NCBI GenBank assembly: GCA_002633005.1
Contig: NMRA01000008.1
Coordinates: forward strand, 750,985-814,984
Direction of reading: 5' to 3'
Source of the DNA: Phoronis australis
Lineage: Eukaryota > Phoronida > Phoronidae
DNA length: 64,000 nucleotides
Part shown: in pieces, positions 42,001 through 52,300 of the stretch
Numbering within the stretch: position 1 is the stretch's first letter
How the letters are laid out: each line of letters opens with the position of its first letter
Made by a program: the position numbers and the translations under genes
The notes under the pieces: generated by a model
Databases searched by the model: none
Told to the model about the DNA's origin: nothing
The model's input: only the letters and a program-made list of their open reading frames with translations

Positions 42001-42004
42001 ACAT
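26937..42004 (-). CDS. SFXN5: Sideroflexin-5-like mitochondrial carrier (whole gene)
   Basis: Complete ten-exon gene on the minus strand, 326 residues, the usual sideroflexin size. Exons in order: 41945-42004, 41246-41314, 38941-39100, 37765-37901, 36368-36433, 36124-36214, 33834-33949, 31951-32036, 29105-29222, 26937-27014; all phases agree. Family marks include [53 protein letters not shown] and the C-terminal YYNKGL. The wording matches SFXN5 (NRNATK, EGIDV, SKIAAR) better than SFXN1/3. Sideroflexins are multi-pass proteins of the mitochondrial inner membrane; SFXN1/3 move serine, and SFXN5 has been linked to citrate. About five hydrophobic segments are visible. One difference: the conserved ANICN reads ASVCN. 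Confidence 0.93.
27015..29104 (-). other. SFXN5 intron 9
   Basis: AT-rich intron with a short TGACT microsatellite near 28620 and a SINE at its 5' side (28876-29085). No other feature seen. Confidence 0.6.
28876..29085 (+). mobile_element. tRNA-derived SINE, family S1, copy b
   Basis: A box TGGCTCAGTGG, B box GGGTTCGAATCC, then body ACAATCGAGCATTGCA and a short A-rich tail. The head is closer to a functional tRNA than that of the copy at 11448. It ends only about 20 bases from SFXN5 exon 9. Confidence 0.8.
29105..29222 (-). CDS. SFXN5: SFXN5 exon 9
   Basis: Reads [19 protein letters not shown], then [18 protein letters not shown]. The last part is the final hydrophobic segment, and [11 protein letters not shown] is close to other sideroflexins. 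Confidence 0.92.
29643..29768. repeat. Three-copy 42-bp tandem repeat
   Basis: Units contain GATTTATCAACTATACAG and a leading CTCAAATAATT. The middle unit has diverged. Within SFXN5 intron 8. Confidence 0.8.
29906..30183. mobile_element. MITE with GGGGC-CGTT termini
   Basis: The left end TGGGGCCCGTTGTGAGAA mirrors the right end TTTTCATGGAACGTGCCCC, followed on both arms by GACTTAG / CTAAGTC. The interior is built of TTAAG and CTTAA-rich words. In SFXN5 intron 8. Confidence 0.6.
31231..31823. mobile_element. Repeat family R1, short copy
   Basis: Same left end as 9678-10926 (palindrome and ACTCTGCGCGTG) and same right end (CACGCACAGAGT), but the middle is missing. It has about 600 bases against about 1250, the usual pattern of an internally deleted non-autonomous element. 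Confidence 0.7.
31951..32036 (-). CDS. SFXN5: SFXN5 exon 8
   Basis: Reads [20 protein letters not shown], then PAVMTLLE and two bases of Lys. It contains a hydrophobic segment. Donor AA|GTAAGT. Confidence 0.92.
32478..32826. repeat. Minisatellite with alternating 38/40-bp units
   Basis: Nine units start with TTTGGAGGGCTACAGC or TTTGGAGGACTACAGC. From the second on, a CATGG/CATCG type (38 bases) alternates with a CAGATGG type (40 bases), so the higher-order unit is 78 bases. Because 78 is a multiple of 3, all forward frames stay open; the resulting long ORFs are not genes. In SFXN5 intron 7. Confidence 0.9.
32883..33442. repeat. Direct duplication around a single-N join (likely allelic)
   Basis: Bases 32883-33139 recur at 33186-33442. 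The N is at 33140 and about 45 bases of other sequence intervene. Part of it resembles 7120-7215, a dispersed repeat. Confidence 0.75.
33834..33949 (-). CDS. SFXN5: SFXN5 exon 7
   Basis: Reads [19 protein letters not shown], then [20 protein letters not shown]. The usual second Asn-motif residue is Ser here. Donor AAG|GTATGT. Confidence 0.92.
34655..35880 (-). repeat. Repeat family R2, copy c, interrupted by the gap
   Basis: In reverse orientation it begins near 35875 with GCGCCCACATATTTATATGT. It contains GTGCCCCCTAGTGGCAATTT and GAAATTTGGCA units and ends near 34660 at GTGCAATTGTGGGCGCATTT. The N gap lies inside it, so the gap was probably caused by this repeat. Confidence 0.65.
34836..35410. 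other. Assembly gap (575 N)
   Basis: Run of N within SFXN5 intron 6. No coding sequence appears lost, because exons 6 and 7 join in phase across it. Confidence 0.98.
36124..36214 (-). CDS. SFXN5: SFXN5 exon 6
   Basis: Reads [17 protein letters not shown], then [22 protein letters not shown] is strongly conserved among sideroflexins. Leaves phase 1. Confidence 0.92.
36368..36433 (-). CDS. SFXN5: SFXN5 exon 5
   Basis: A 22-codon exon, [18 protein letters not shown] then VGIA, phase 0 at both ends, between TTACAG and GTAAGT. Start of a hydrophobic segment. Confidence 0.92.
37250..37640. repeat. Dispersed repeat family D, copy b
   Basis: Shares GTCATGTGACCATGTCT, CCCTCATACAAACGTGG and AGAGAACAGT blocks with 8090-8400. 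In SFXN5 intron 4. Confidence 0.5.
37765..37901 (-). CDS. SFXN5: SFXN5 exon 4
   Basis: Reads [17 protein letters not shown], then [20 protein letters not shown], then NATK. This is the most conserved sideroflexin block. Confidence 0.94.
38941..39100 (-). CDS. SFXN5: SFXN5 exon 3
   Basis: Reads [15 protein letters not shown] through [20 protein letters not shown] to [13 protein letters not shown]. Acceptor TTCCTAG, donor G|GTACAG, leaves phase 1. Confidence 0.94.
39224..39519. mobile_element. Foldback element, about 130-bp arms
   Basis: The left arm from ACAACTATTATTAAAATC to GAACGAGCACGGA is mirrored by the right arm ending GATTTTAATAAAAGTTGT, with a loop of about 30 bases. Each arm holds two GGTCTATTTACAC words and GACATTTCGGTCGGT. 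It lies about 125 bases upstream of SFXN5 exon 3. Confidence 0.85.
39990..40240. repeat. Dispersed repeat family D, copy c (inverted)
   Basis: GCATGAGGAGCTATC and neighbouring words are the reverse complement of the 8210 and 37500 blocks. Weak alignment by eye. Confidence 0.35.
41246..41314 (-). CDS. SFXN5: SFXN5 exon 2
   Basis: Twenty-three codons, [20 protein letters not shown] then TSQ, phase 0 at both ends, between TTTGCAG and GTACTA. Confidence 0.94.
41945..42004 (-). CDS. SFXN5: SFXN5 exon 1
   Basis: [20 protein letters not shown], then donor GTAGCC. The ending RFDQ joins exon 2 TTF to make the family motif. The first Met was chosen because the frame upstream shows no family match; Met7 is the alternative. 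Confidence 0.88.
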
Positions 42005-45000
42005 GTCGCAGAGCTGAAAGTCTCTGCCCGTAGAGCGCGAGTATCACGATCAGTATCCCGGCGTCGGGTCGTTTAACGAGTTGCACGAACTGCAAGCGCA
42101 AGTGAAATGAATCCGTCCTAGGTGACTTCGAAGGACACACCCCAAAGTACACAAACCACACTGGAAGAAAAAAAAATCCGCGACCTGAGCGGTCAAAACT
42201 GAGTCAGCTCATAAGAGAACGTTCAGCTTTTACTGCATGACGAGGCAAATCACAGATCGTCCGCTACCCAGCAGCATCTGTCTGTTGTCGCAAGGACAAG
42301 TGGCATATGTTATTGACACATTGCGACATCTATCGGGTCGTTGTGAAAGGTCATCCGCAGCACGAACTCCTTGGTTCAGACGTGCGCTCAAGAGGCCTTA
42401 GTCTGAGCCCCGAACAATCGTGTTTCTTTTTTATATACAACTTGTTTTCAATACATGCTGTGTGTACATTATTTGAAAATAAATTAAAGTCTCTTTTGCA
42501 CTCAATGGAGATATTCTACTTACTAACTATAAGCCTATTTCTAAAGGGCGGCTCAGCTACAAGGTGCAGCATTGGACGGGAAAGGCGATTTCCATGAAAA
42601 AGTCACCTTTCCTTGGGGATTTGTAATGGAAACACCATCTTTTTGAGAGGCCGATTCCATAGCTTGTATAACATTTTCTTTTGTATTCTTGGACTGATGA
42701 ACAAGAAAAAGAGGGGCCGGGGGCCCACCGGGCCGGCTAGTTCGGTTAAAATGAGCAGACTAAATCATTTGCGCCACAGCATTTTGAAATATAAATAATA
42801 TTTGAAAACATTTCTGTAATTTTGAAAAGCTGGAATCAAAGTAAACCGTTTTTAAGGGAATTGAGACGAAAAAGTTAGTCCTTTCGCATGGAATTTTGTC
42901 GGAAACGGCACCTCCCGCAGGAATGCCCAGTCAGCCCCCGGCGGTGGCAACCGGAGCAGCCCCCGGCCTCTAGGGGAAGGGAGGGGGGGAAGTAGTCACA
43001 CTTGCATCGACTGTCCTAAGATAATGGTCTACAGTAAAAAAATAAAGTCAATAATACTGGAGTCCTATTTGATGCATGTCTGAGTCGGAACTTTGCCGGA
43101 CAAACTGTGATCCGTGACTATGACCGGCAACTAAAAGGAGCACGTTTGGTCGTTTGGTTCAAGATGCATTAAGTCTCACTGAATTGTTGATCCAACAATT
43201 AATGCATTGACCCTTCTTTAACTCATCTACTCAGTGAAGTCCCCTCCTTAAAACTCTACATCATCATCACGGTCAGTCTCCGTCGCCGATACGCGGAATA
43301 ATGTCTAGTTGTATTCTTCATGTACGGATTCGAGGTACCGGTACGTATTTGTCCAAGCTGCCGCGTGGTTGCAAACATTTCATCATCTATAGACGTACCT
43401 TGATGAAAAGGTCGATTTCTTAGAAGCTTCTTGGACTGATAACGCCAGAAGTCGTTTTGCTTTAGATGCAAAATAAATTCAGTGCTGACCTAGCAGTGGC
43501 GGATCTAGGATACCACAAGGGGGGCCCAACATTTTGTCCGGCTGTAAGCATTTGCGCAAACCACGATTGTAGATGCGCATAGCCCCGAATGGGGGGAGGT
43601 TGGGAGGGGGGCTCCACTCCCGCTCAGGAAATTTTTCTGTTTTTTCCTCTAAAAATCAAGCATTTTCCTAGATTCCTGAAGTATTATCCAAGAAAAAAAA
43701 TGGAGAACGTGTCAAACATGAAAAACTGCAATTATCAGAGACTCGAAATCACGACCCGGCGGATAGAGCGCGCGTGCTTCACCACTACACCACCACGACT
43801 AACTACTAATCCCATGATAAGAGGCCTTCTTGTTCATGGTCCACAGCGTTTGCGCGCGAAACCTACTTCTTTTTCTATTATACGTTTTATATTTTGTGCA
43901 ATCGGCTCTTAACAAATTTGCTGTGTTTAAAATAGTCTTCAAATGCCCAAAAGACCAAATCCGTTTTTCGTGTTGGCAATAATGACGGGATTGCTTTGGA
44001 AATCGTCTTTTAAGACTTAAAAGTTAAGGTTTGAGAAAGAGAGAATTATGAGTTTCTGAGTGATTCACTAAGGCTTCGATTAAAATTCACATCTTACCAG
44101 AAGCTTCTGTCTTTTCATCGTCACTCAGGTTCCATTTTCTTTAAAAATGAAGTAAATTTTCTTCATTGCACAGTGGAGCAGACGACGGAAACGGAGTGGT
44201 AGTGCGCAGCGCATCTGCCGGTCGCCTGGGATATCGCGGGAGAGCCTATACTTTGCCAAAGTTCCGTTACGAACACCGTGTTCCGAATTTAACAATTGAA
44301 ACTGCACACATTTAAATCTTGTTTCATCCGTATAATTTTAATTAACGGGGTTAATTAATAAACTCAACATTTCGCTACGCTCTTTTATTTTTTGTGGCAG
44401 CCAAGGGGGGGGGCGGGCCCCTGCCCCCCCCCCTCCTAAATCCGCCTATGCCTAGCTGCGACCCAAGTAACGAAGAAGGTGATTTAGTAAAAACTTCACC
44501 GGTTTATCACCGTCCTTTTGCCATCCACATTACTTAAAACGTTTGTGCTTCACTGAATTTACGCCGGCTACACTCAAACAAATCCCGTGCGTTGGTGTCT
44601 CGCGAAGCACGTCTGAACTTCATAAACGCCCGTGGGCTTCCGTCATCAAACACGGTACTTTCGAACTAGTGCCGGTCGGTCCTCGGGAATACATGACCCA
44701 GGGGAGGAACTGAGAGTTGCTTGCACTTCCCTCTGTTTCAACGCTCAAACAGGAGCAGTTCTTCATCCCCGGAGTATCTCTGGATTCCCGGCGTAACTCT
44801 GGAACTGAAATCAAGCGGAAAATACGCAGGTAATGATGCTCTCAATAAATGAAACGACAAAATAATACAAAATTTAGTTAAAAATCTTTAAAAAACTATA
44901 TTCAGCTGGAAGAGCCTCCGTAAATTAAGGAACCGAAGAGTGCCCTGCCAGAAACTAAATAAGAAAATATAAGGTTCTGAACTGCAATTCGGTGGCAGTA

Positions 45001-46121
45001 CACATTAAAAATAGATCAACAAGGTTCTTTTAAATAGTTGCCTACGAAACAGTTGGGACTGATTCACTCAAGGTCATTACTTTCAAAGCATAAATTTTAA
45101 AACAGATAATAACAGAAGGTTAATGAGAGAGTAAAAGATTTCTGTGAAACGCTATTTTCGGTGAGCCAGTTAGGACAGCCACCGAAAAAATTTGCTATTC
45201 TACTAGGGCAGATTAGTATTTCGCGGGTTGGAAGAGCAGCATTTTCAATATCCTAACTGAATCGCCGTACCATTGGGAAAATGCTAAAAAATTGGTAAGT
45301 CATTACGGATAGAATCTTTCGCAAATGATTTGAGTCAACGAAATGTATGTATGAAGATGTCGCTGTCTTTCATAATGTTGTTGACTAGACCCACGGGTAA
45401 TTAAACTAAACCTGTTATAATATGAAGGTTGAAATTTTGGAGCGTTTTCAGGGAAAAACAGATAAATACGGCAACATCATAAAATACTTTTTTTTAAGTA
45501 TTTCTGTAGCCTTATATAAAAGATGCGTATGAGCCATGATATATTGGATGGGAAAGTCCAAGCAACTTTCCAGTGCACAATTTCTATGTGGTTCACACCT
45601 TTCACAGTTATACATGGACTATGCCAAATTTAAAACGAGGTAAGACAAGGCTATTGTACAGAGTATTCACGGTTACCAAGGACGATTGCCTTTCATTTGG
45701 TGGACGATTTCATTGCACGTAGCTATTCACTTGATTAATTTCGTTTCAATTTGATGTGATCTAGATAACGTACGTTAGGTCGATTGATATATTATTTTAC
45801 GGTTCGTCTGCGTTTTTGTGAATGAGTTCTTGATTATTTGTGTGTTTTCTTTTATTTCATTTTAGTTAATGCAATGTTTGTGTTCATATTTTCTATTGTG
45901 CCAACACAATTGTTTCAATTATCACAATCAATAAAACTGCCAAGCTGTATTCGTTCTGAGTGAAACCTGTTTGAACGATTTCGCAGGACCGCCACAAGTA
46001 GTTTAGTAATATTACGCTCGTCGTCGATAAACTGTTCCGCCGCTTGTTGTGCTTCTACAGTCTACTCGTTCGATTTTATCCAGTCACCCGGAATTTCAAA
46101 CAGGACGCTTAAGAGAAAAGT
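42005..46121. other. Head-to-head spacer between SFXN5 and the GlyR-like gene
   Basis: CpG-richer sequence at 42000-42420 should hold the SFXN5 promoter. The rest holds the element at 43494-44450, a GC-rich patch at 44560-44820 with no recognisable product, and AT-rich spacer. No additional gene seen. Confidence 0.5.
43494..44450 (-). mobile_element. GGCGGAT-ended element, copy a, with tRNA-like segment
   Basis: Ends CAGTGGCGGATCTAGGA and TCCTAAATCCGCCTATG form an imperfect inverted repeat, with CCTAGC-like flanks on both sides. About 957 bases, roughly 90 percent like the inverted copy at 50113-51086 by eye. Read on the minus strand it contains a tRNA-like block (near 43737-43800). Poly-G/C tracts lie near both ends. 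Confidence 0.75.
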
Positions 46122-46163
46122 ATGAATAAAACGAAAGCCTTTATCGACGTCTCCTTCGCGTGA
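46122..46163 (+). CDS. Possible short upstream ORF of the GlyR-like gene
   Basis: ATG AAT AAA to TGA, 13 codons, ending 46 bases before the main start. It would be in the 5' leader if transcription starts upstream. No product is proposed. Confidence 0.25.
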   Translation: MNKTKAFIDVSFA

Positions 46164-46209
46164 ACTGATAGAACTTGAAAGGAAGGAAATCGCTTGTGAA
46201 AACTCCCTC

Positions 46210-46301
46210 ATGGTCTTGGATACTCACAATATGGCCTCTCTAGTCAGTTTCACGCTTTTCTTCTGTCTTAACATCCCAGGATTGGCGTCATCTTTCTCAG
46301 C
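46210..46301 (+). CDS. GLRA: GlyR-like exon 1, signal peptide
   Basis: From the first Met it reads MVLDTHN, then MASLVSFTLFFCLN, then IPGLASSFS. The hydrophobic run after Met8 makes a typical signal peptide with cleavage around LASS, so Met8 (46231) may be the true start. Donor GC|GTAAGT leaves phase 2. Confidence 0.8.
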
Positions 46302-49300
46302 GTAAGTGATTTTTTTTTTGTTTAAAATCTGTCAGTTTTTCAAGGCAGTGGATTTACCCTTCTCTTTGGCCGGCATGCGTATTTGTCAGTCAAAATGACG
46401 AGAGGGGTCTCGTAGGCTGATAGATTGTTTATTTTTCTTAAGTATTGCGCACTCCTCCATTTCTGGAGTACTCACAATGCAAATTATTCAACGACATTTT
46501 TGTGTCTGAATTAACTGGTATTTGACGGTAAACGTGGACCAAATGATCATGATATCACGGTGTTTTGAGAGTTTTATGTTACCGCAGATGGAACCGGAGT
46601 GTGGCTGAATACGCCGTGGTTGACCAACTGTTTGCAACTTACGACAAACGAATTCGACCTCAACCGGTTAACGGTAAGTTGAATAAACCCGTGCTTTTTG
46701 TCAAAAACAATTTTATTAACCTGGTCTGAAGAAATAAGGATATGGATCACCTCTAAATTGAACAAGTTTCTAAAGTTAGTGGCCTAAATGAAAACTTGTT
46801 GCATTAGGGTTGAATGAATGCCACTTTAGAAGTGTTACTTCTGTATACCGANATTGGCGTCATCTTTCTCAGCGTAAGTGATTTTTTTCTTGTTTAAAAT
46901 CTGTCAGTTTTTCAAGGCAGTGGATTTACCCTTCTCTTTGGCCGGCATGCGTATTTGTCAGTCAAAATGACGAGAGGGTCTCGTAGGCTGATAGATTGTT
47001 TATTTTTCTTAAGTATTGCGCACTCCTCCATTCCTGGAGTACTCACAGTGCAAATTATTCAACGACATTTTTGTGTCTGAATTAACTGGTATTTGACGGT
47101 AAACGTGGACCAAATGATCATGATATCACGGTGTTTTGAGAGTTTTATGTTACCGCAGATGGAACCGGAGTGTGGCTGAATACGCCGTTGTTGACCAACT
47201 GTTTGCAACTTACGACAAACGAATTCGACCTCAACCGGTTAACGGTAAGTTGAATAAACCCGTGCTTTTTGTCAAAAACAATTTTATTAACCTGGTCTGA
47301 AGAAATAAGGATATGGATCACCTCTAAATTGAACAAGTTTCTAAAGTTAGTGGCCTAAATGAAAACTTGTTGCATTAGGGTTGAATGAATGCCACTTTAG
47401 AAGTGTTACTTCTGTATACCGAGCATGGTTAGGGCTGGTGTGTCTACCTCATGAGATGCAACCGAAGGAGGCGCTTTTGAGTAACTTCTGTGCGTGAAGT
47501 AATTTTTAAACACTGTTTCCGGGGTCAAGTTCTTTTATATAAACATTTATGAAAGTTTCAATACTATTACACAAAGACAAATTATCCAAGACCTCAATCA
47601 ATGCATTTGGGTATAAAAAGAAATAATTAAGGGAGAATAAACATGTACCGGTACAATGGAACAAACAATCACATAGAAACTTAGCGAGGCTATAACAACG
47701 ATACTGTTATATAATAAAAAATTTAGTTTGTTATTATAAATAAATGTATTGTAATATCGTAATAATAATGTACAATATCGATTAGAAAAATGTTCAATTC
47801 GACTTTGAGTTGATGGGAGCCGGAAAGTTGAAATAAGTCACATTGATAATTGAGTGAATAAATAAATAATGGTCACAATAAATACAGGTCCGTAGCAGCA
47901 TTGCGCAGGGGGTGGTTCGAATTTCTCATGGTGGACCTTTGATACTTTGCAAACGTCGACACTGAGTTTTCATTAAGGCCCTCAGTTGACGCAGCTTAAT
48001 CAGGGGGAAGGAAATTTGTATACACAACGATGACTCTCAGTTCTATGTTTTTGAGATGAGACGGAATTAGTAATACCAGAGATGAGGATGCCGTGACGGC
48101 TCGCCGGTTCCCGGCGTGCCGCTAGGTGGTAGCCAGCACGCAGGTAGCAGGCAGTAGCACGCACTTTATCACTGGTTGATGTAATCTCGACAGTCATTGG
48201 TTAGCTTTACAACAAATTGAGAAAATGTCGGACTATGGACGATTTTTAGCCTTGTCCATGCAAGTGGCATGGCAGCAACTGTTTTGTTTCAGCAGTGGGC
48301 CTAATAGCCGCGTGCTCAGAAGCACATATATATATACAAGTACAATAAACAGGCAGTCATCTGGTCGATTTAATTAGTGTGCTATTCATTCTGTATAAAT
48401 ACAGGACAGTAGGCCTAATGAAAACAAAAGCCTGCGACATTAGGAACATGTAATCCGAAAGGCGCAACCACAATTTTCTGGGATTCATATTTCTTGAACA
48501 TGAATTTTAAGCACCCGATTTGTCTGTACAACAGACTACATCTACACTTCCTCCAACAGTCATGTCAATTTGTTTGGGTAAAGTGCTGCTTGCTGGGAAA
48601 TCGACCAGCCAATCAGAAACGCCGGTGTAAAAAAATCCCCGAGGAAAATTAAATGATCATACCAGGCTTGCTGGCTACCACCCAGCGTCACGCAGGGAAC
48701 AGTGACGGTTGCTCGCAAAACAATGGGACTCTCATTTCGGATGTAATGTAGTCCAAAACTTTTTCCTCGTTACTTCTTGCCAAATTTTCAAATCAGGCAT
48801 GCTTAAATGAGTGATTACACCTTCTCGGTCAGAAATATTTAGTCGGAGATTAACTTAACGAAACTTTTTATCTAGTTATATTTTTCGTGTTAACGGTATT
48901 GCGTTTTAAACAATTTGGAGTGAGAATAACCCCTCGAACCCCCATGGCTACCGGCCTGATAATATTGTGTTATTAATTTTGACTAGTAGAGTTCTAAGGT
49001 GAATGCGTTGAGTTTTTGTGATTTTATTCGCGCCGTTGTTCGCCAGATTCACTGCGTGTTTATTTCGGGATTTGGCTCAGCAGTAGACCGTTCGGCTGCT
49101 AGTAACTTCGATTTCGCGCTAGTGCTGGTTTCAATAAAATTTCTTTTCTCACCGATAATCTCCATTTAAATAGGGCATTCCAAAAACAAAATGATTTAGT
49201 TTAATAACGTACATTCTTTTCATTTCTTGCAAATTATGCCGACATTTTCAAACATCTGTACAGACTTGTCAATAAGGTGCTATAATCATAGGCGGATTTA

Positions 49301-52300
49301 GGGGGGGNGGGATTCATATTTCTTGAACATGAATTTTAAGCACCCGATTTGTCTGTACAACAGACTACATCTACACTTCCTCCAACAGTCATGTCAATTT
49401 GTTTGGGTAAAGTGCTGCTTGCTGGGAAATCGACCAGCCAATCAGAAACGCCGGTGTAAAAAAATTCCCGAGGAAAATTAAATGATCATACCAGGCTTGC
49501 TGGCTACCACCCAGCGTCACGCAGGGAACCGTGACGGTTGCTCGCAAAACAATGGGACTCATTTCGGATGTAATGTAGTCAAAAACTTTTTCCTCGTTAC
49601 TTCTTGCCAAATTTTCAAATCAGGCATGCTTAAATGAGTGATTACACCTTCTCGGTCAGAAATATTTAGTCGGAGATTAATTAACGAAACTTTTTATCTA
49701 CTTATATTTTTCGTGTTAACGGTATTGCGTTTTAAACAATTTGGAGTGAGAATAACCCCTCGAACCCCCATGGCTACCGGCCTGATAATATTGTTTTATT
49801 AATTTTGACTAGTAGAGTTCTAAGGTGAATGCGTTGAGTTTTTGTGATTTTATACGCGCCGTTGTTCGCCAGATTCACTGCGTGGTTATTTCGGGATTTG
49901 GCTCAGCAGTAGACCGTTCGGCTGCTAGTAACTTCGATTTCGCGCTAGTGCTGGTTTGAATAAAATTTCTTTTCTCACCGATAATCTCCATTTAAATAGG
50001 GCATTCCAAAAACAAAATGATTTAGCTTAATAACGTACATTCTTTTCATTTCTTGCAAATTATGCCGACATTTTCAAACATCTGTACAGACTTGTCAATA
50101 AGGTGCTATAATCATAGGCGGATTTAGGGGGGGAGGGCAGGGGGCCCGCCCTCCCTTGGCTGCCGCAAAAAAAATAAAACAGCAAGAGCGTAGGAAATGT
50201 TGAGTTTATTAATTAACCCCCGTAATTAAAATTATACGGATGAAACAAGATTTAAATGTGTGCAGTTTTAGTGTTGGGGGGGGCTCAGATCCAATTCCGA
50301 GTGTCAAATTCGGAACACGGCGCATTCGTAACGGAACTATGGCTAAGTACATGTATAAGCTCTCCCGCGATATCCCAGGCGACCGGCAATGGCGCTGCGC
50401 ACTATGACTCTGTTTCCGTCGTCAGCTCCACTGTGCAATAAGGAAAACTTACTTCATTTTTTAAAGAAAATGGAGCCTGAGTGACGATGAAAAAACAGAA
50501 ACTGCAGGTAAGATGTGAATTTTAATCGAAGCCCTGGTGAATCACTCAGAAACTCATAATTCTCTCTTTGTCAAACCGACGATTTCCAAAGCAATCCCGT
50601 CATTATTGCCAACACGAAAAACGGATTTGGTTTTTTGGGCATTTGAAGACTATTTTAAATACAACAAATTTGTTAAGAACCGATTGCACAAAATATAAAA
50701 CGTGTAACAAGCATTAAAAAACGAAGTAGGTTTCGCGTGCAAACGCTGTGGATCATAAACAAGTAGGTCTCTTAGCACAAGATTAGTAGTTAAATCCTGG
50801 TGGTGTAGTGGTAAAGCGCGCGCTTTATCCGCCAGGTTGTGAGTTCGAGTCTGTAGTACGTGCAATTTTTCCAGTTTGACACGTTCTCCGTGGTATTTTT
50901 TGTTTTTTTTTTCTTGGATAATACTTCAGGAATCAAGGAAAATGTATGTTTTTTAGAGGAAAAAACAAAAAAATTTCCCGACCTCCTCCCAATCGGTGCT
51001 ATACGCATCTACAGTCGTGGTTTGCGCAAATGCTTACAGCCGGACAAAATGTTGGGCCCCCTTATGATATCCTAGATCAGCTACTGATAATACTGTAAAC
51101 TTACGCTTTGGTACGAAGTAAGTTTTGATTGTATACACGCACTAGTCTTCTTTTAGTATGTTGTTGTTCTAACTATATAATACATGATTCAACTATTAGT
51201 TTTTTCAGTACATTTGTGTCTTATTTCATGTGCATGTGCCCTGTACATTTATGTCTCTTTAATGAAATGCGTACCACTGTTAGAGCTGTTATTATGCTTT
51301 CATGACTTAAAGATTATGTGAAATCACACGGTCATTATTCTTTTTTCTAAAAAATTCATTTACCCAGAAATTATGGTATGTAGATACGACGGGAGGTATG
51401 TGAACAAAATTATGTCGCGAACTGAAAATATAATAACAACTACAAATCAGATACAAATTATGAAAGAAACTCGTGTACATCCGGAAAAATTTTGAATGAG
51501 AGCACTGAGGCGCTTTAGTTCCACACGATCCCACTAGTGTTAAGTCTACTCAAGCGTGACGGGCGTAGAACTGAATGTCGGATTTACGATTTCGTAGAGG
51601 ACGTTTATTCGCAAAATCGTAAAAGGTGTGCGTCTTAGTTTTAAAATCACCTGAGTGTTCCTCGTCACAAAACGAAACTTTTAAGTGCTTATTTGCTACA
51701 GAGGCCATTCATAAAGGAGAGATAACGCACTAACATAAAACCCTCTATCCTCCCAATCATATATTCGCCACTGATTTTATTAGAGATTATCAAAGATCAT
51801 GATGTCCAGTAAACACAAAGTAGTGATATTGACGAATATTGAATCCAGTCTGCCGTCCACCCACAGACTTACCCTAGAACAAGTTACTCCTGGAATGAAT
51901 TGTCTCCAGGTTTGAGTGCTGTCTGGAAATTATTTAAACTAGCACAACCTACCCCACCGACAACTCACTCCACCATATCGAGGTGGGGTAATGTGTTGTG
52001 TCGATTAATTAATGCAATATATCTCCACACAGGTTCTGGTCCCGTTATTGTTGAAGTAGACATGTTTATAAACTCTTTGTCGGACGTCAACGAAATAGAA
52101 ATGGTAAGTTGCATCACTTTTAAAACTAGCTTTGAACCGCACTATAGATGATATCATCGACATGTCCTGTAGGGTCGTCACTGTAGTCATAGTGAACCAC
52201 GACATTCCCAAGAACTCATTCTATCTCAAAACCGTTGAAAACCCTAGGAAATTAAAAGAGTCTACGATTGACACAAGTGGCGGATTTTAAGAGGGGGAGA

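Larger units (their letters stand above)
46281..47421. repeat. Direct duplication around a single-N join, carrying GlyR exon 2
   Basis: Bases 46281-46851 recur at 46853-47421 with only scattered substitutions and a one-base indel; the N is at 46852. It contains the end of exon 1, intron 1 and exon 2. It fits two alleles placed in tandem. Confidence 0.85.

Noticed and set aside
44560-44820. GC-rich patch with a 64-codon minus-strand ORF
   Set aside because: Looks exon-like in base composition, but I find no homology or matching splice phases with SFXN5; it could be promoter sequence or a repeat.
46574-47336. Minus-strand ORFs MFNLEVIHIL...
   Set aside because: Antisense of GlyR-like exon 2 and its flanks; identical because of the allelic duplication.
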